IMG/VR virus record: IMGVR_UViG_3300030004_000014
Location: 1-64,000 of that record
From: a virus
DNA: 64,000 nt
Direction: 5' to 3' (one strand)
Positions 37,490-46,894 of this stretch are shown here, one piece after another. The first letter of the stretch is position 1; each line of letters opens with the position of its first letter. The notes below the pieces were generated by a model. The model was not told where the DNA came from. It made no database searches and saw nothing but the letters and a program-made list of their open reading frames with translations. A program made the translations under genes and the position numbers.

Positions 37490-38674
37490 TTAGACACCCA
37501 TAGTCTCTTTCATAGCTTCAACAGATTTTGATGGTAACGTTGAATTTACTGTAATGTCTTCAAACATTGATTCTATTTTACTTTTATATGGGTTGTCTAA
37601 TGATTTATCTGTTAAGAACACCATTTCATTCATACCCACTTTCTTACTATTAAATAAACCATAAGTATCAACATATGGAAATCCGATATAGTTATAATTT
37701 GAAGAGACTGGAACTTTTGTATAACTTTGTATATCAGAAATAGTTTTATCTCCGCTGAACTTCATAGTAACTCTATTAAAATCTTGAAATATCATAGGAT
37801 TCATATATTCTATTTTATTACAGAAGAAGTTTACGCTTAAATTAATATTCTCATGTAAGAATGCTTGTTTTTCACTATGATTAAATGACTGACCAATAGG
37901 GTGTGATTTGAACATACATCCAGTTGCTTTAGCCCATTTTGTAATATACTGTCTTGAAGGATCTAAAATAAATCTATAAATAGAACATGTATAATTCATT
38001 CTTCTTAAGAAGATATCGTCCTGATAAGCAACAGTTAAACCAGTTGGTAATAGTTCAACATAATGCAACCAGTAATATAACAAAGCACTGATAAAACTAC
38101 CTTGAATATCTCTGAATGTTAAATTTAAATCATATGTTCTATTCAACATATCTGAACCACGAACAAATGTAAAATCTTCACAGAAGAATCCTTCTGCAAT
38201 TGTTTCAGTATCGAGTGTAGGATCTGGCCAACCAGTCTGACTCATTAATGTATTAGATAATGGGATAAGAAAAGGAGAATTATTATCAATAAATGGACAC
38301 TGGTCCGCTAATGGTTTAAATACTCCAGAATCTGCTAAATATGTATCCAGCATCATTCTGACTGCAAAATTAATACTTGTAGTATCAATGGTATCTAACA
38401 TAGCCATTACGTTATCTCGTCTTAAAGAAGGCATAGATAAATTAAGTCTAGGTCTTGTTATAAAAGTAAGACCTGGTGTATCAGTAACAGGCAACATAAC
38501 ATTTCTATTAAATCGATCATACGATGCCAAAATGTTTTCATATTGATACTCAGAACTGCCGAAACCCGAATACATAAAAGATTGTTTTGTAAGAAGATCC
38601 ATTATTTCTTGGTGTTCGCCATCATAAAGACTTATATTTCCAGTACTAGCTTTTTGTATTTCATAGTCGCCCAT
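37490..38674 (-). CDS. Putative virion structural protein
   Basis: 394 residues. An in-frame ATG lies 33 bases upstream, but the ATG at 38674 has GGAGG 10 bases before it and is preferred. The middle (YDLNLTFRDIQGSFISALLY, later RMNYTCSIYRFILDPSR) recalls the layout of the tail protein at 31017 and of jumbo-phage baseplate/neck proteins. No membrane segment. It heads the minus-strand baseplate operon and is divergent from the gene at 38761. Confidence 0.6.
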   Translation of the reverse strand: MGDYEIQKASTGNISLYDGEHQEIMDLLTKQSFMYSGFGSSEYQYENILASYDRFNRNVMLPVTDTPGLTFITRPRLNLSMPSLRRDNVMAMLDTIDTTSINFAVRMMLDTYLADSGVFKPLADQCPFIDNNSPFLIPLSNTLMSQTGWPDPTLDTETIAEGFFCEDFTFVRGSDMLNRTYDLNLTFRDIQGSFISALLYYWLHYVELLPTGLTVAYQDDIFLRRMNYTCSIYRFILDPSRQYITKWAKATGCMFKSHPIGQSFNHSEKQAFLHENINLSVNFFCNKIEYMNPMIFQDFNRVTMKFSGDKTISDIQSYTKVPVSSNYNYIGFPYVDTYGLFNSKKVGMNEMVFLTDKSLDNPYKSKIESMFEDITVNSTLPSKSVEAMKETMGV

Positions 38675-38725
38675 ATGGAATTCGCCTCCATAAAGTGTAC
38701 AAATCATAGTATATTTTAAAAAGAT

Positions 38726-38734
38726 ATTTTATAG
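38726..38734 (+). promoter_or_regulatory. Class B promoter-like motif
   Basis: ATTTTATAG after an A-rich run, 27 bases upstream of the start at 38761. Confidence 0.4.
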
Positions 38735-38760
38735 ATTGTGGAATTATAAGGATTTCCAAA

Positions 38761-40140
38761 ATGGCTATTCCTGCCGTGCTTACTGCCGTCTCTGGCGTTT
38801 CGTCTATGCTTAATGCTGTAAAGTCATTAGGTGTTAAAACTCCAGAAGGTGAGGTTACTGTTGGTGATGTTATTAATGCCACTAAAGATATTAAAGATAG
38901 TGCTAATGTAAGTCTTTTTTCATTTGCTAAAAAGAGCATGATCATAAGCCGTATTTACATCGACGAAACTGTTGCTTCTGAACCTATCATGACAGATGTC
39001 GTTAAAACAACACACAACTTATTTGCTGCTCTTGTCCTTAATGCTCTCCAGATGAACAATTATGTTACCGGTGGTAAGACTATTGAAAGCATGATTAAGG
39101 TTGTCGCTACTGAATCTCTGACAAAAGAACATGTTTCTTCTATTGCCGCTTTCGAAGCTATGAATACAACATATAAAACAAAAATTAAATTAAACAGAAA
39201 TGTCTTTAGTTTAGAAGATTTAAAGGAAGATGAATTTAAATATAAGCAGCAAAAAGATGCTGTTGATTACATCATCGACCATAGTAAAGATGCTTATAAA
39301 AGAAATAAAGATGAACAAGATCGTACTCATCAGGACAATCGTGATAAGACACAAGATGAGAAAGATCGTTTGGCTCAGAAGAGCAGACAACAAGATACAA
39401 TGCTTAAAATTATGGATCTTGAAAATAAGAATAAGCAGACTCCTTATGGTACAAAAGGCCAGGTTGTCTCATTAGCTGGTGACAATCATATTCCTGCTGG
39501 TAAAGTTATTGAAGTTACTCTACAGAACCCTGATAATCATCACGCCAATGTCACTATTAATTTATTAGTTCAGATGTCTCCCTACATCATGCCGATCCGT
39601 GTTGCTATTGAAGCTATTAAACTGAATGTTGTTCATACATTTATGCAGCGCTACTTACAGTGGAAGACTGGTGAGATTTCTTTCTGGGGCGATCTTGTGT
39701 TTAATATGGATGTTATTCGTGATCGTAATAAAGCTATGCGTCAGGATAGCACTGGTATTCTATCTGAGATGGCTAAACAGCAGACTAAAAATCGTGGTAA
39801 AGCATATGCTAATATTGCTTATAAGCAAGCAGACCGTTCTCGCAATTTAGCAAATGCTGTCATGGTATTTAGCGGCGATGCTGCTAAATTGGCTCAGGCA
39901 GAATCTGGTTTTACATTTGAAAATAAAGAAATGCGCGATGACTTCTTTGCTAAGTCTTTTACCATGATGATTATCATTGTTGATACGATGTACAATACTG
40001 TCACTATGTATTACAATGGTTTAGATACTGTTTCTACATTTACATTTGATCAAATGAAAACATCTGCTAAGGGTGGTGGGAACTTAGATATTGTCTCTGT
40101 TCTTAATGCTTTAAACCAGGGCAAGGCTCCTAAGTTCTAA
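38761..40140 (+). CDS. Unknown, probably abundant virion protein
   Basis: 459 residues. Starts with a small-residue helix (MAIPAVLTAVSGVSSMLNAV), then a helical region and a highly charged coiled-coil-like segment at about 165-225 (KRNKDEQDRTHQDNRDKTQD). The C-terminal half is mixed, with QMSPYIMPIRVAIEAIKLNV. C-rich synonymous codons are more frequent than in neighbours, which often marks highly expressed phage genes. It is the first of four closely spaced genes (to 43564). It may be an inner-body, neck or sheath-associated protein; not recognised. Confidence 0.7.
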   Translation: MAIPAVLTAVSGVSSMLNAVKSLGVKTPEGEVTVGDVINATKDIKDSANVSLFSFAKKSMIISRIYIDETVASEPIMTDVVKTTHNLFAALVLNALQMNNYVTGGKTIESMIKVVATESLTKEHVSSIAAFEAMNTTYKTKIKLNRNVFSLEDLKEDEFKYKQQKDAVDYIIDHSKDAYKRNKDEQDRTHQDNRDKTQDEKDRLAQKSRQQDTMLKIMDLENKNKQTPYGTKGQVVSLAGDNHIPAGKVIEVTLQNPDNHHANVTINLLVQMSPYIMPIRVAIEAIKLNVVHTFMQRYLQWKTGEISFWGDLVFNMDVIRDRNKAMRQDSTGILSEMAKQQTKNRGKAYANIAYKQADRSRNLANAVMVFSGDAAKLAQAESGFTFENKEMRDDFFAKSFTMMIIIVDTMYNTVTMYYNGLDTVSTFTFDQMKTSAKGGGNLDIVSVLNALNQGKAPKF

Positions 40141-40154
40141 GAAAGGTTCTTTCC

Positions 40155-41138
40155 ATGAAATTTATGTTAGGTGGGTTCTTCTCCCGCATCTTCAAGTCTA
40201 AGAAGAATTCTATTCGTAAGTCTGATTTATTAGATATTATTGATATCAATCTTGAAAATGTTGACGATATGATCGATATCACTTCTAAGAGTATTGATGT
40301 CTTAAAATCTTTAACGGTTATTATTAGAAATAAGAAACAGAACCATAACATTTCTGATTTTTATAATCATTATAGTAATTTCTTGAAGTTGACAAATACT
40401 ACAGTTGCTGGTTTAGAATCTAAAGCTATGTTGAGTTCTTTTATTACTCTATTTAAGATCATGGAAAACGATTTGACAATTATTAGAAATGAATTTAATA
40501 CTGTTTTTAGTGCGGGAACAGACCCTACTGAGATTACTATTGAACAGATGAAGATGTCTCATGCTTCTTGTATCGGTTATATTCAGTTCATTCCTAAAGT
40601 TATCAACTTTTATACTTACATGTTTGATTACATGATGGCAGATGCTACAAATACAGTCGATACTGTTCCTCGGTATCGTATTGAAGAAATTATTGCAAAT
40701 ACGAATGCTGTTGCTTCATTCTTTGATATTCTATTCAATCGTAGATCTGGTCAGACTATTTTAACTGAAATTGAAATGATGCGTAAGAATAATAATGACT
40801 TCTTTATTCAGACGGATAAAGTCGTTATTGATGATACTGTTAATTTCAATGATTATAGCATTGCTATTAAAGGGTTATTGAATACTGGATTTGCTGTATT
40901 CTCTCCTATTTTGTTTGTTATGGATTCTATTGAAAGTGTCAAGCGTCGTATTAATGAAGAACGTAAATATAGAAAAGATTGGTTATTGGCTAAGATTTCA
41001 TTATATCGCCAGATGATGCAGAAGTTGGATACTGAATCTGCCGATTATAGAAAACTCGAAGAATTGGTTAATAAATTGAATGACGAAGTTACAAAATGCG
41101 ATAAGGCTATCCATGATTTCGAGGTAGGCCATGGCTAA
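40155..41138 (+). CDS. Unknown helical protein, 327 aa
   Basis: Not recognised. Almost entirely helical with long charged heptad-like segments at both ends (the C-terminus reads as a coiled coil, RMNEERKYRKDW-like). A basic start (FFSRIFKSKKNSIRKSD) may contact DNA or membrane. It starts 14 bases after the 459-residue gene with AAAGGTTC before the ATG, and overlaps the next gene by 8 bases. Confidence 0.7.
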   Translation: MKFMLGGFFSRIFKSKKNSIRKSDLLDIIDINLENVDDMIDITSKSIDVLKSLTVIIRNKKQNHNISDFYNHYSNFLKLTNTTVAGLESKAMLSSFITLFKIMENDLTIIRNEFNTVFSAGTDPTEITIEQMKMSHASCIGYIQFIPKVINFYTYMFDYMMADATNTVDTVPRYRIEEIIANTNAVASFFDILFNRRSGQTILTEIEMMRKNNNDFFIQTDKVVIDDTVNFNDYSIAIKGLLNTGFAVFSPILFVMDSIESVKRRINEERKYRKDWLLAKISLYRQMMQKLDTESADYRKLEELVNKLNDEVTKCDKAIHDFEVGHG

Positions 41139-42087
41139 TTCAAGACTCGATAGACAGGCTGATATTAAGAAATTCAAGTTACTGAGTAGTGATTCTGATA
41201 TTGCTTATTTTATGATTATGGTTCTTAAGTATACCAATCTACTAAGACGGTTTAATGATAAAAATTATGTATTTGAAAAAGGTATTCATTATCTACATGA
41301 ATTCAAACAGTTCTCATTGACACCAATGCCAACTGAATTAGATTATGATGAGCAGTTTGGTGTCTATGGTAATAAAACTAAAAATATTCAGAATACGGTT
41401 TTACAGAAATTTATTTCATCTTCCATTAATACAAATATTATGACAATGTATGCTGGTCTATTTAAATGTATTGATAGAATGACAACTGGTAGATCATTAT
41501 CAGTAAATATTGATACATTAGATCCCATTTCTTTAGAATATGTTAAATCTATATTGAAGCTAACTAATTTCAATAATACGAAAACTATAAGTGGCGATAA
41601 CAATATTCTTTATAATTTGGAAACAACACTTTATAGTACAATGATTGGCTCTTTAAATGGTGTTGCAAAATCCATTTCTTATATCAGCCCTTTTATTGAC
41701 AAGATAAGAACTATCACAACATCTGAAGTATTAGAGTTTAAAGATCATGTAAGTATTTTAAGAATTTTTATCTATATCATTTGCAGAATGACAAATACAA
41801 GTATAAATGAAATTGAATGTAATTTTAAACATGTTCATCATAGAAGATTAGATTTTAAAATATCTAATAGCACACTATTGTGTGCTCCTATTTCTCTTCC
41901 TGTTATCAAATCTATTCCAGAAGAAAATTATCAAATTTCGAATGATGGTAGTGAATACCTTATTGCTATGGAAGATTATTTCTCTAGATTAGCAGGCTTG
42001 TATACACGATTCAATGAAGACAATGTTTCAGTCATTAATAAGAAGTTAAAATCTCCGTTATATACTACGAATGCTATTTGGGGCTAG
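41131..42087 (+). CDS. Unknown protein, 318 aa
   Basis: Not recognised. Mixed helical protein with no visible motif (MANSRLDRQADIKKFKLLSS at the start). It overlaps the upstream gene by 8 bases, so it is probably translationally coupled and made in proportion to it. Third gene of the 38761-43564 block. Confidence 0.7.
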   Translation: MANSRLDRQADIKKFKLLSSDSDIAYFMIMVLKYTNLLRRFNDKNYVFEKGIHYLHEFKQFSLTPMPTELDYDEQFGVYGNKTKNIQNTVLQKFISSSINTNIMTMYAGLFKCIDRMTTGRSLSVNIDTLDPISLEYVKSILKLTNFNNTKTISGDNNILYNLETTLYSTMIGSLNGVAKSISYISPFIDKIRTITTSEVLEFKDHVSILRIFIYIICRMTNTSINEIECNFKHVHHRRLDFKISNSTLLCAPISLPVIKSIPEENYQISNDGSEYLIAMEDYFSRLAGLYTRFNEDNVSVINKKLKSPLYTTNAIWG

Positions 42088-42121
42088 TATTTTTCACAGA
42101 CACAAGAACGAGTCAAAAATC

Positions 42122-43564
42122 ATGGCAAATACAAAAAAGCGTATTTCACTATCGAATGTCATTTCGATTGTGTCTCAGTTCAAGGATGCGATCAATGGTG
42201 TTCGTAGTGGCCTTGAGAATATGCAGCATATTAGCTGCGAATTGAAAGAATCTCGTCATATCGCTAATGTTCTCAGACACGGTGGTATGAACAAATCTAT
42301 TATCTCTATTATTAATCCTGGTAATATTCACACTGGTTCTATTAAATCTATGCCTGCTCAAGAATCCCTTGATGATGTTGATGTCGATCCTACAGATCGC
42401 CGTGTTGAAAGTTTAACTTCTGAAATAGATGATATTAATGATTCCAATAATACTCGTATAAAGGATTGGTTGGGTAATGTCAGAGATAACCTTGGTGAAG
42501 TCTTCTCGAAACTCGAAGACAATGTTGCTCTGCTTGATGCGCAATTGGATAAAACTTCTGCTCGCCTTTCCACGAATAGTGTTGAAAATACTGAAGTCAA
42601 TAATACTGCTCTTGTTGCGATCAATTCTTCGGCCTTGTTAGAAAAATTAAATGTACTTAAAAATCTGATTAAAGATATCGATATTAAACACATTGATCCT
42701 CTGGATAATGATAGTATTAATGCTGTTGCTGAACATCTGAAATCTTTTGTTGAAGCTCTCAATCCTATTACTGGTGCTCAATATGATCAGTCTTCAAATA
42801 CAATTATTCATTTAAAAGATAATATCAAAGAAAATTATATTGAATCGAAGGGTACTGTCAATAATCTCGGTTACAGTTACCAGAATGTTCTGGAAATCAT
42901 TACCGCTGCTGATGAACTCTGTGATGAACTTGAAGTGCTCATCGGTCGCGCTGAAGGCATTTTGACCAATGTCTCTGACATGGTCAACTATGCTCATGGT
43001 GTCGACAATGATGTTCCGCCTCAGGTTGAAAATGCTATTGGTAATGAGGATGATATCGAGACACCGTCAAACGTGTCACAAATCGACATCATTCATGATA
43101 ATATAGCTCATCACGTATCGCTGTTTATCGAAACTATTGATGCTGCGTTATCGTGCATTTCTTGTGTTCTGCATGTTGCAGATCCGTTTACAAAGAAAGA
43201 GGACATCATGCCTGATATAGATGAAAACTTGGACATCGTCACCGACGCCGAAGACATTCTGGATGCCGATCCTGCCAATCTGGTGGTCGAAGACGAGGAA
43301 GTCGAAGTTCCCGCCGACCTCGAATTCGGTGCTGTCGAAGATGCTGAGCTGGCTGGCGAAGGCAATGGCGCCGAGAACACCTTCGAAGATCCTATCGATC
43401 TGCCGGAAAAGACCGAGGACAAGCTGGAAGGTGAAGGGTTCGAGGACCCCGAGAACGACGGCCAGCATCATGAGATCAACAACGACGATCCCGAAAATGC
43501 CGGCAATGGCGAACGCCATGAAGAAGACTCGGCCGGCGCCGAAGTCGATCCTGAAAACCTGTAA
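42122..43564 (+). CDS. Unknown protein with acidic GC-rich tail
   Basis: About 480 residues, starting at MANTKKRISLSNVISIVSQF; an upstream in-frame start overlapping the previous gene is less likely. Residues 1-340 are helical, coiled-coil-like and AT-rich in codons. The last ~120 residues (from about 43200) are extremely acidic (DADPANLVVEDEEVEVPADL and similar), and their DNA jumps to about 60% GC with GC-ending codons. The change is abrupt within one frame. The tail could be an acquired host-like segment or a charged scaffold/DNA-mimic tail. Function unknown. Confidence 0.75.
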   Translation: MANTKKRISLSNVISIVSQFKDAINGVRSGLENMQHISCELKESRHIANVLRHGGMNKSIISIINPGNIHTGSIKSMPAQESLDDVDVDPTDRRVESLTSEIDDINDSNNTRIKDWLGNVRDNLGEVFSKLEDNVALLDAQLDKTSARLSTNSVENTEVNNTALVAINSSALLEKLNVLKNLIKDIDIKHIDPLDNDSINAVAEHLKSFVEALNPITGAQYDQSSNTIIHLKDNIKENYIESKGTVNNLGYSYQNVLEIITAADELCDELEVLIGRAEGILTNVSDMVNYAHGVDNDVPPQVENAIGNEDDIETPSNVSQIDIIHDNIAHHVSLFIETIDAALSCISCVLHVADPFTKKEDIMPDIDENLDIVTDAEDILDADPANLVVEDEEVEVPADLEFGAVEDAELAGEGNGAENTFEDPIDLPEKTEDKLEGEGFEDPENDGQHHEINNDDPENAGNGERHEEDSAGAEVDPENL

Positions 43565-43580
43565 TTTTTCAGGCTGATCA

Positions 43581-43613
43581 TATACCAGGTGGAGCATTGC
43601 TCCACCTGGTATA
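43581..43613. terminator. Hairpin terminator
   Basis: 16-bp stem (TATACCAGGTGGAGCA and complement) with a single-base loop, 16 bases after the stop. Confidence 0.8.
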
Positions 43614-43674
43614 GATTTTCTTATTATTTTAGACCACTTTATAGATCATTTCTTTTTTATACGAAAGGACAAAA

Positions 43675-45099
43675 ATGTTAACATATGGCTTTGAACGCAT
43701 TTCTTTTCAAAATAATAGTAAATTAGCTAAACGTATTTTTACTTGTGTTAATGATACAATGATTAAGTTAGAGGATAAATATAATGAAGTTAAAACATTT
43801 ACGATAGGAACTGTACATCCATATACTGAAATAACTGATAAGTTTAAGAAAGAGTTAGAGACTATTGTTTTTGAAGAAACCGGAGTAAACAATCAAGTTT
43901 TTGTAGATCCTTCTTTAACTTATTTTAATGGGGCTATGTTAACACTATTTGATCCTATCATTGAAAAAGATGATTTAAATTCTCATATTTATATTACTGA
44001 TGCTATGCAAGGAACACATAACGATATAGAACATAATAAATCTAATTATAATTCATATAAACAAACATTAGAAATAATTTCAAATAATTTAGATCTAAAT
44101 ACTTCAAGATTAAAGTCTAATGTTTCAAAGATAAGATCAAAGTTATTTTTATATTTATCAGTATTAATGAGTAAGTGCTTATATCCTGTTCATATTACAC
44201 CAGAAGAAGTGACTGCAATGATCTTACATGAAATTGGTCACACTATGACATATATTGAATTATGTACAGCTATGTATCATAGATGTGATATTATTTCAAA
44301 TTCTGTAAAACTATTACAATTAGAAAAAGATGATGAAATTTTAAATAAATACGGAACTGATCTTATTGAAATCATTAAGAATAATAAAGACCTAACAACT
44401 ATAGAAAAAGAAAACTTAATTAAATTGATAACTGACGATAATAAGAATAAAGCATATAATTTAGGAATAGCAACCATCATTACTGCTATATCCGATAAGA
44501 AACTTATTTCAGATAAAAACTTTCAGAATGCTAAAGTAAGTGATATCGTATTAACTAAATTAAACTTTGCTTATATAGAAAGAATAGCTGACGAATTTTG
44601 TGTTAGGCATGGATATGGTCATCATCTCATCTCTGGGCTTGAAAAATCTAGAAAATATCAGTTAGGAGATTTCGATACTAAGTATGTACCGTATGTAAGA
44701 ACTGTCTCTACTTTAACATTATTAATGAAATATTTCTTTGGTCCTATTACAAACGGATTCATAAGTGGATACGATGATGATATCTTAAGATGCGAAGAAG
44801 TTTATTTTAATACATTAGTTCGATTTAAAGATAGTAATTTACCAAAGGATGTTTCACTAGATTTTATTAATTCTATTAAATCATTGAAGAATACTATCAA
44901 TGAGATTAAGGAAAGAGATATTCATAAGTTTAGAAATTTGATATTCAGTACTATCCTACGTATATCAAATTCTGGATCATTATCAGATATGTTAGCATCT
45001 GCAAATATGATTAGAGATTATGAGATTTTACAGAAGATGACAAACAATCTTATTCGTAATCCTTTTTACTATCAATCAGAACGACTAAAACATTTTTAA
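43675..45099 (+). CDS. Zinc metalloprotease (HExxH)
   Basis: 474 residues with a classical zincin motif, AMILHEIGHTMTYIE, at about residues 182-196: H185 and H189 bind zinc, E186 is the catalytic base. The expected third ligand is the Glu in ERIADEFCVRHG at about 302, an arrangement like M48-type peptidases (E..AD..a...G). No membrane helices are obvious, unlike many M48 enzymes. It lies just after four possible virion genes, so virion-protein maturation is a possible role; an attack on host proteins is another. It is a single-gene unit between two hairpins. Confidence 0.78.
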   Translation: MLTYGFERISFQNNSKLAKRIFTCVNDTMIKLEDKYNEVKTFTIGTVHPYTEITDKFKKELETIVFEETGVNNQVFVDPSLTYFNGAMLTLFDPIIEKDDLNSHIYITDAMQGTHNDIEHNKSNYNSYKQTLEIISNNLDLNTSRLKSNVSKIRSKLFLYLSVLMSKCLYPVHITPEEVTAMILHEIGHTMTYIELCTAMYHRCDIISNSVKLLQLEKDDEILNKYGTDLIEIIKNNKDLTTIEKENLIKLITDDNKNKAYNLGIATIITAISDKKLISDKNFQNAKVSDIVLTKLNFAYIERIADEFCVRHGYGHHLISGLEKSRKYQLGDFDTKYVPYVRTVSTLTLLMKYFFGPITNGFISGYDDDILRCEEVYFNTLVRFKDSNLPKDVSLDFINSIKSLKNTINEIKERDIHKFRNLIFSTILRISNSGSLSDMLASANMIRDYEILQKMTNNLIRNPFYYQSERLKHF

Positions 45100-45104
45100 T
45101 ACAG

Positions 45105-45138
45105 TAGTCTGAGAAGGCCTCTCGGCCTTCTCAGACTA
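45105..45138. terminator. Hairpin terminator
   Basis: 15-bp stem (TAGTCTGAGAAGGCC and complement) with a TCTC loop. Confidence 0.8.
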
Positions 45139-45172
45139 GGATATCTATATAAATTGTAATTCGTTTTATTTC

Positions 45173-45192
45173 AGATATATATTACTATTTTG
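45173..45192 (+). promoter_or_regulatory. Class A promoter-like motif
   Basis: AGATATATATTACTATTTTG, 74 bases upstream of the 45266 start; the leader is longer than for other copies. Confidence 0.55.
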
Positions 45193-45265
45193 CATAGATA
45201 GATATAGAAGTCTCGTTTGTGCTAGATACGGCAAGGTATCTATAAGTAACTTGAGGAGAGCCATC

Positions 45266-45943
45266 ATGTCACTTAATCCCGAAGATGAACAGTTCGGCGA
45301 TGATGGCGAGCAAGGAACTCCTAAGTTCGCCCTTCCTCCGAGAGAGCTTAAAGCTGTCCCGTTGGAGGCGACACCCGAACGAGTTGCGGAGCTTAATCGT
45401 CGAGGAACGGTTGTTGCCAATATCCTCAACGAACTTGTTCGGCAGGATGAGCTCGCAGGCTTTACGCCGGAACAAATCAAGATCCGACATAAAGCTCAGT
45501 ACTACCAAGCTTTAGCATTACAGACGCTCAATCCGAACGCCTGCATCACAATTATCGATCCTTTGGAGAATCTCGAAATGCCCAAGAACAACGAAACCCT
45601 CGTCGACATCGCCAATTCCCAGGCCGTCAACCTCGAAACCATCGAAGTGAAGCCCGAGATCATTCGACTCGAATCAGGCGAACTTGTGCAGGTCCTGCGT
45701 CTGTCGAACGGCCAGATCATTCCGCTCAATCAGCGTGGCGGCATCAACCAGACCACCGGCAATCCCCAGATCATTTCCGTTCCGGCGGAAAAGGAAGAAG
45801 AAGAAGGTTATTCCTGGAAGAAGATCGCGCTCGGCGTGGTCGGCCTCGCCATCGTCGGCGGCGCCCTCTATTACGGCTACAAACAAATCAGCGGCAATTC
45901 CGAAGCTGTCGGCGATGTGGCCATGGCTCTGGCTGAAGTCTGA
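45266..45943 (+). CDS. Unknown single-pass membrane protein, GC-rich
   Basis: 225 residues; ATG with GAGGAG about 9 bases upstream (an upstream TTG is unlikely). The N-terminus is acidic, the middle is helical (VVANILNELVRQDEL; QIKIRHKAQYYQALALQTLN) and one membrane segment lies at about 196-212 (IALGVVGLAIVGGALYYGY) after a Glu run. GC rises towards the 3' end to above 60%, with host-like codons, unlike nearly all neighbours. Driven by a class A motif. Not recognised; an early host-targeting role is a guess. Confidence 0.7.
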   Translation: MSLNPEDEQFGDDGEQGTPKFALPPRELKAVPLEATPERVAELNRRGTVVANILNELVRQDELAGFTPEQIKIRHKAQYYQALALQTLNPNACITIIDPLENLEMPKNNETLVDIANSQAVNLETIEVKPEIIRLESGELVQVLRLSNGQIIPLNQRGGINQTTGNPQIISVPAEKEEEEGYSWKKIALGVVGLAIVGGALYYGYKQISGNSEAVGDVAMALAEV

Positions 45944-45948
45944 TCGGC

Positions 45949-45985
45949 ATGGATGGGGGAGAGTAACATCTCCCCCTCCGTCCAT
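45949..45985. terminator. Hairpin terminator
   Basis: Core stem GGGGGAGA/TCTCCCCC with a six-base loop, plus a weaker outer stem. Confidence 0.65.
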
Positions 45986-46018
45986 ACAATTTTATTTTTC
46001 TTTATGTGGAGAAAAACT

Positions 46019-46441
46019 ATGGATGACCTCATTGAATGTTATTTGATAATCGATAGCATTCAATTTTATTATACTTCAAAACATGATGGAGTTTGTGTTA
46101 TTCAGGTTGATAATTACTTTAAAGGAAATAGCTACAAGCCAGTAAAGAAAGTTTATGGAATTGGTAAACCCATTAATAGATTAGAAACTAAAATTTCTAA
46201 TTTAGAAATGCCAATAAAGAATGGGTACTTATTTGAAAAAGTAGATAGTATCATATATTTTGTTGCTATTGAAGAACGAACAGATATTAAAATAATTTGG
46301 GATACCAGAAATACAATTTCATTAGTTGATTTTATCGAGAAGCGAGTACATGCTATTGATGCTATTGACAAGACTTTAAAAAGTAGAATTATTTGGAAAC
46401 TGGAGAATGATCATGGGTACTGGCGAAACGCTGTAAATTGA
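46019..46441 (+). CDS. Unknown protein, 140 aa
   Basis: Starts at the ATG after TGTGGAGAAAAAC; earlier in-frame starts lie inside the hairpin. Mixed alpha/beta (MDDLIECYLIIDSIQFYY; KIIWDTRNTISLVDFIEKRV). Not recognised. Convergent with the minus-strand 137-residue gene across a hairpin. Confidence 0.65.
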   Translation: MDDLIECYLIIDSIQFYYTSKHDGVCVIQVDNYFKGNSYKPVKKVYGIGKPINRLETKISNLEMPIKNGYLFEKVDSIIYFVAIEERTDIKIIWDTRNTISLVDFIEKRVHAIDAIDKTLKSRIIWKLENDHGYWRNAVN

Positions 46442-46471
46442 TGAAGGACGAGGCTATGCCTCGTCCTTCAT
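46441..46471. terminator. Bidirectional hairpin terminator
   Basis: 14-bp stem with TAT loop, directly at the end of the 46019 gene and before the convergent gene end at 46481. Confidence 0.8.
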
Positions 46472-46480
46472 TGATATTTT

Positions 46481-46894
46481 TTAAGAAGATGTGTTTGTCA
46501 CAGTACATTTATATCCAGCATTGCTTAAAATAGTAATGATACTATCTTGTCCATTATTAGGAATATCATAAACATCTATAGTGTAAATGGTCGTATCTTG
46601 AATAATACTAAAACTACCATTCTGAATCCATTCATTGGCAAATACAACCAATGTACCATCATCGAGTCTAATTAAGAAATATGTTAATGTCTGATAAGCT
46701 GGGATAGCACTATTATTTTTTTGTGCATCTGTATTATACTGAACAATATCACGATACTGTTGAGCAATGTCATACTCAACAATACCACGGATAGTACCAG
46801 AATAGCTGACACTATCTTTGTTATTAACTGATGTAAAAACTACTTTATCTCCACGAATACTATCTGTAACATATTGAGTCATTGTAGATGTCAT
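46481..46894 (-). CDS. Unknown beta-rich protein, 137 aa
   Basis: Thr/Ser/Asn/Tyr-rich, beta-prone, like the virion proteins of this window (TLTYFLIRLDDGTLVVFANE). Its ATG directly follows the chaperonin stop (TAA-ATG), so it is translated with it. It may be a structural protein or a chaperonin client; no family recognised. Confidence 0.65.
   Translation of the reverse strand: MTSTMTQYVTDSIRGDKVVFTSVNNKDSVSYSGTIRGIVEYDIAQQYRDIVQYNTDAQKNNSAIPAYQTLTYFLIRLDDGTLVVFANEWIQNGSFSIIQDTTIYTIDVYDIPNNGQDSIITILSNAGYKCTVTNTSS

Noticed and set aside
42358-45985. Long overlapping ORFs on other frames in the GC-rich stretches
   Set aside because: They are by-products of GC-rich coding on the main strand, with Ser/Arg-rich content and no ribosome sites.
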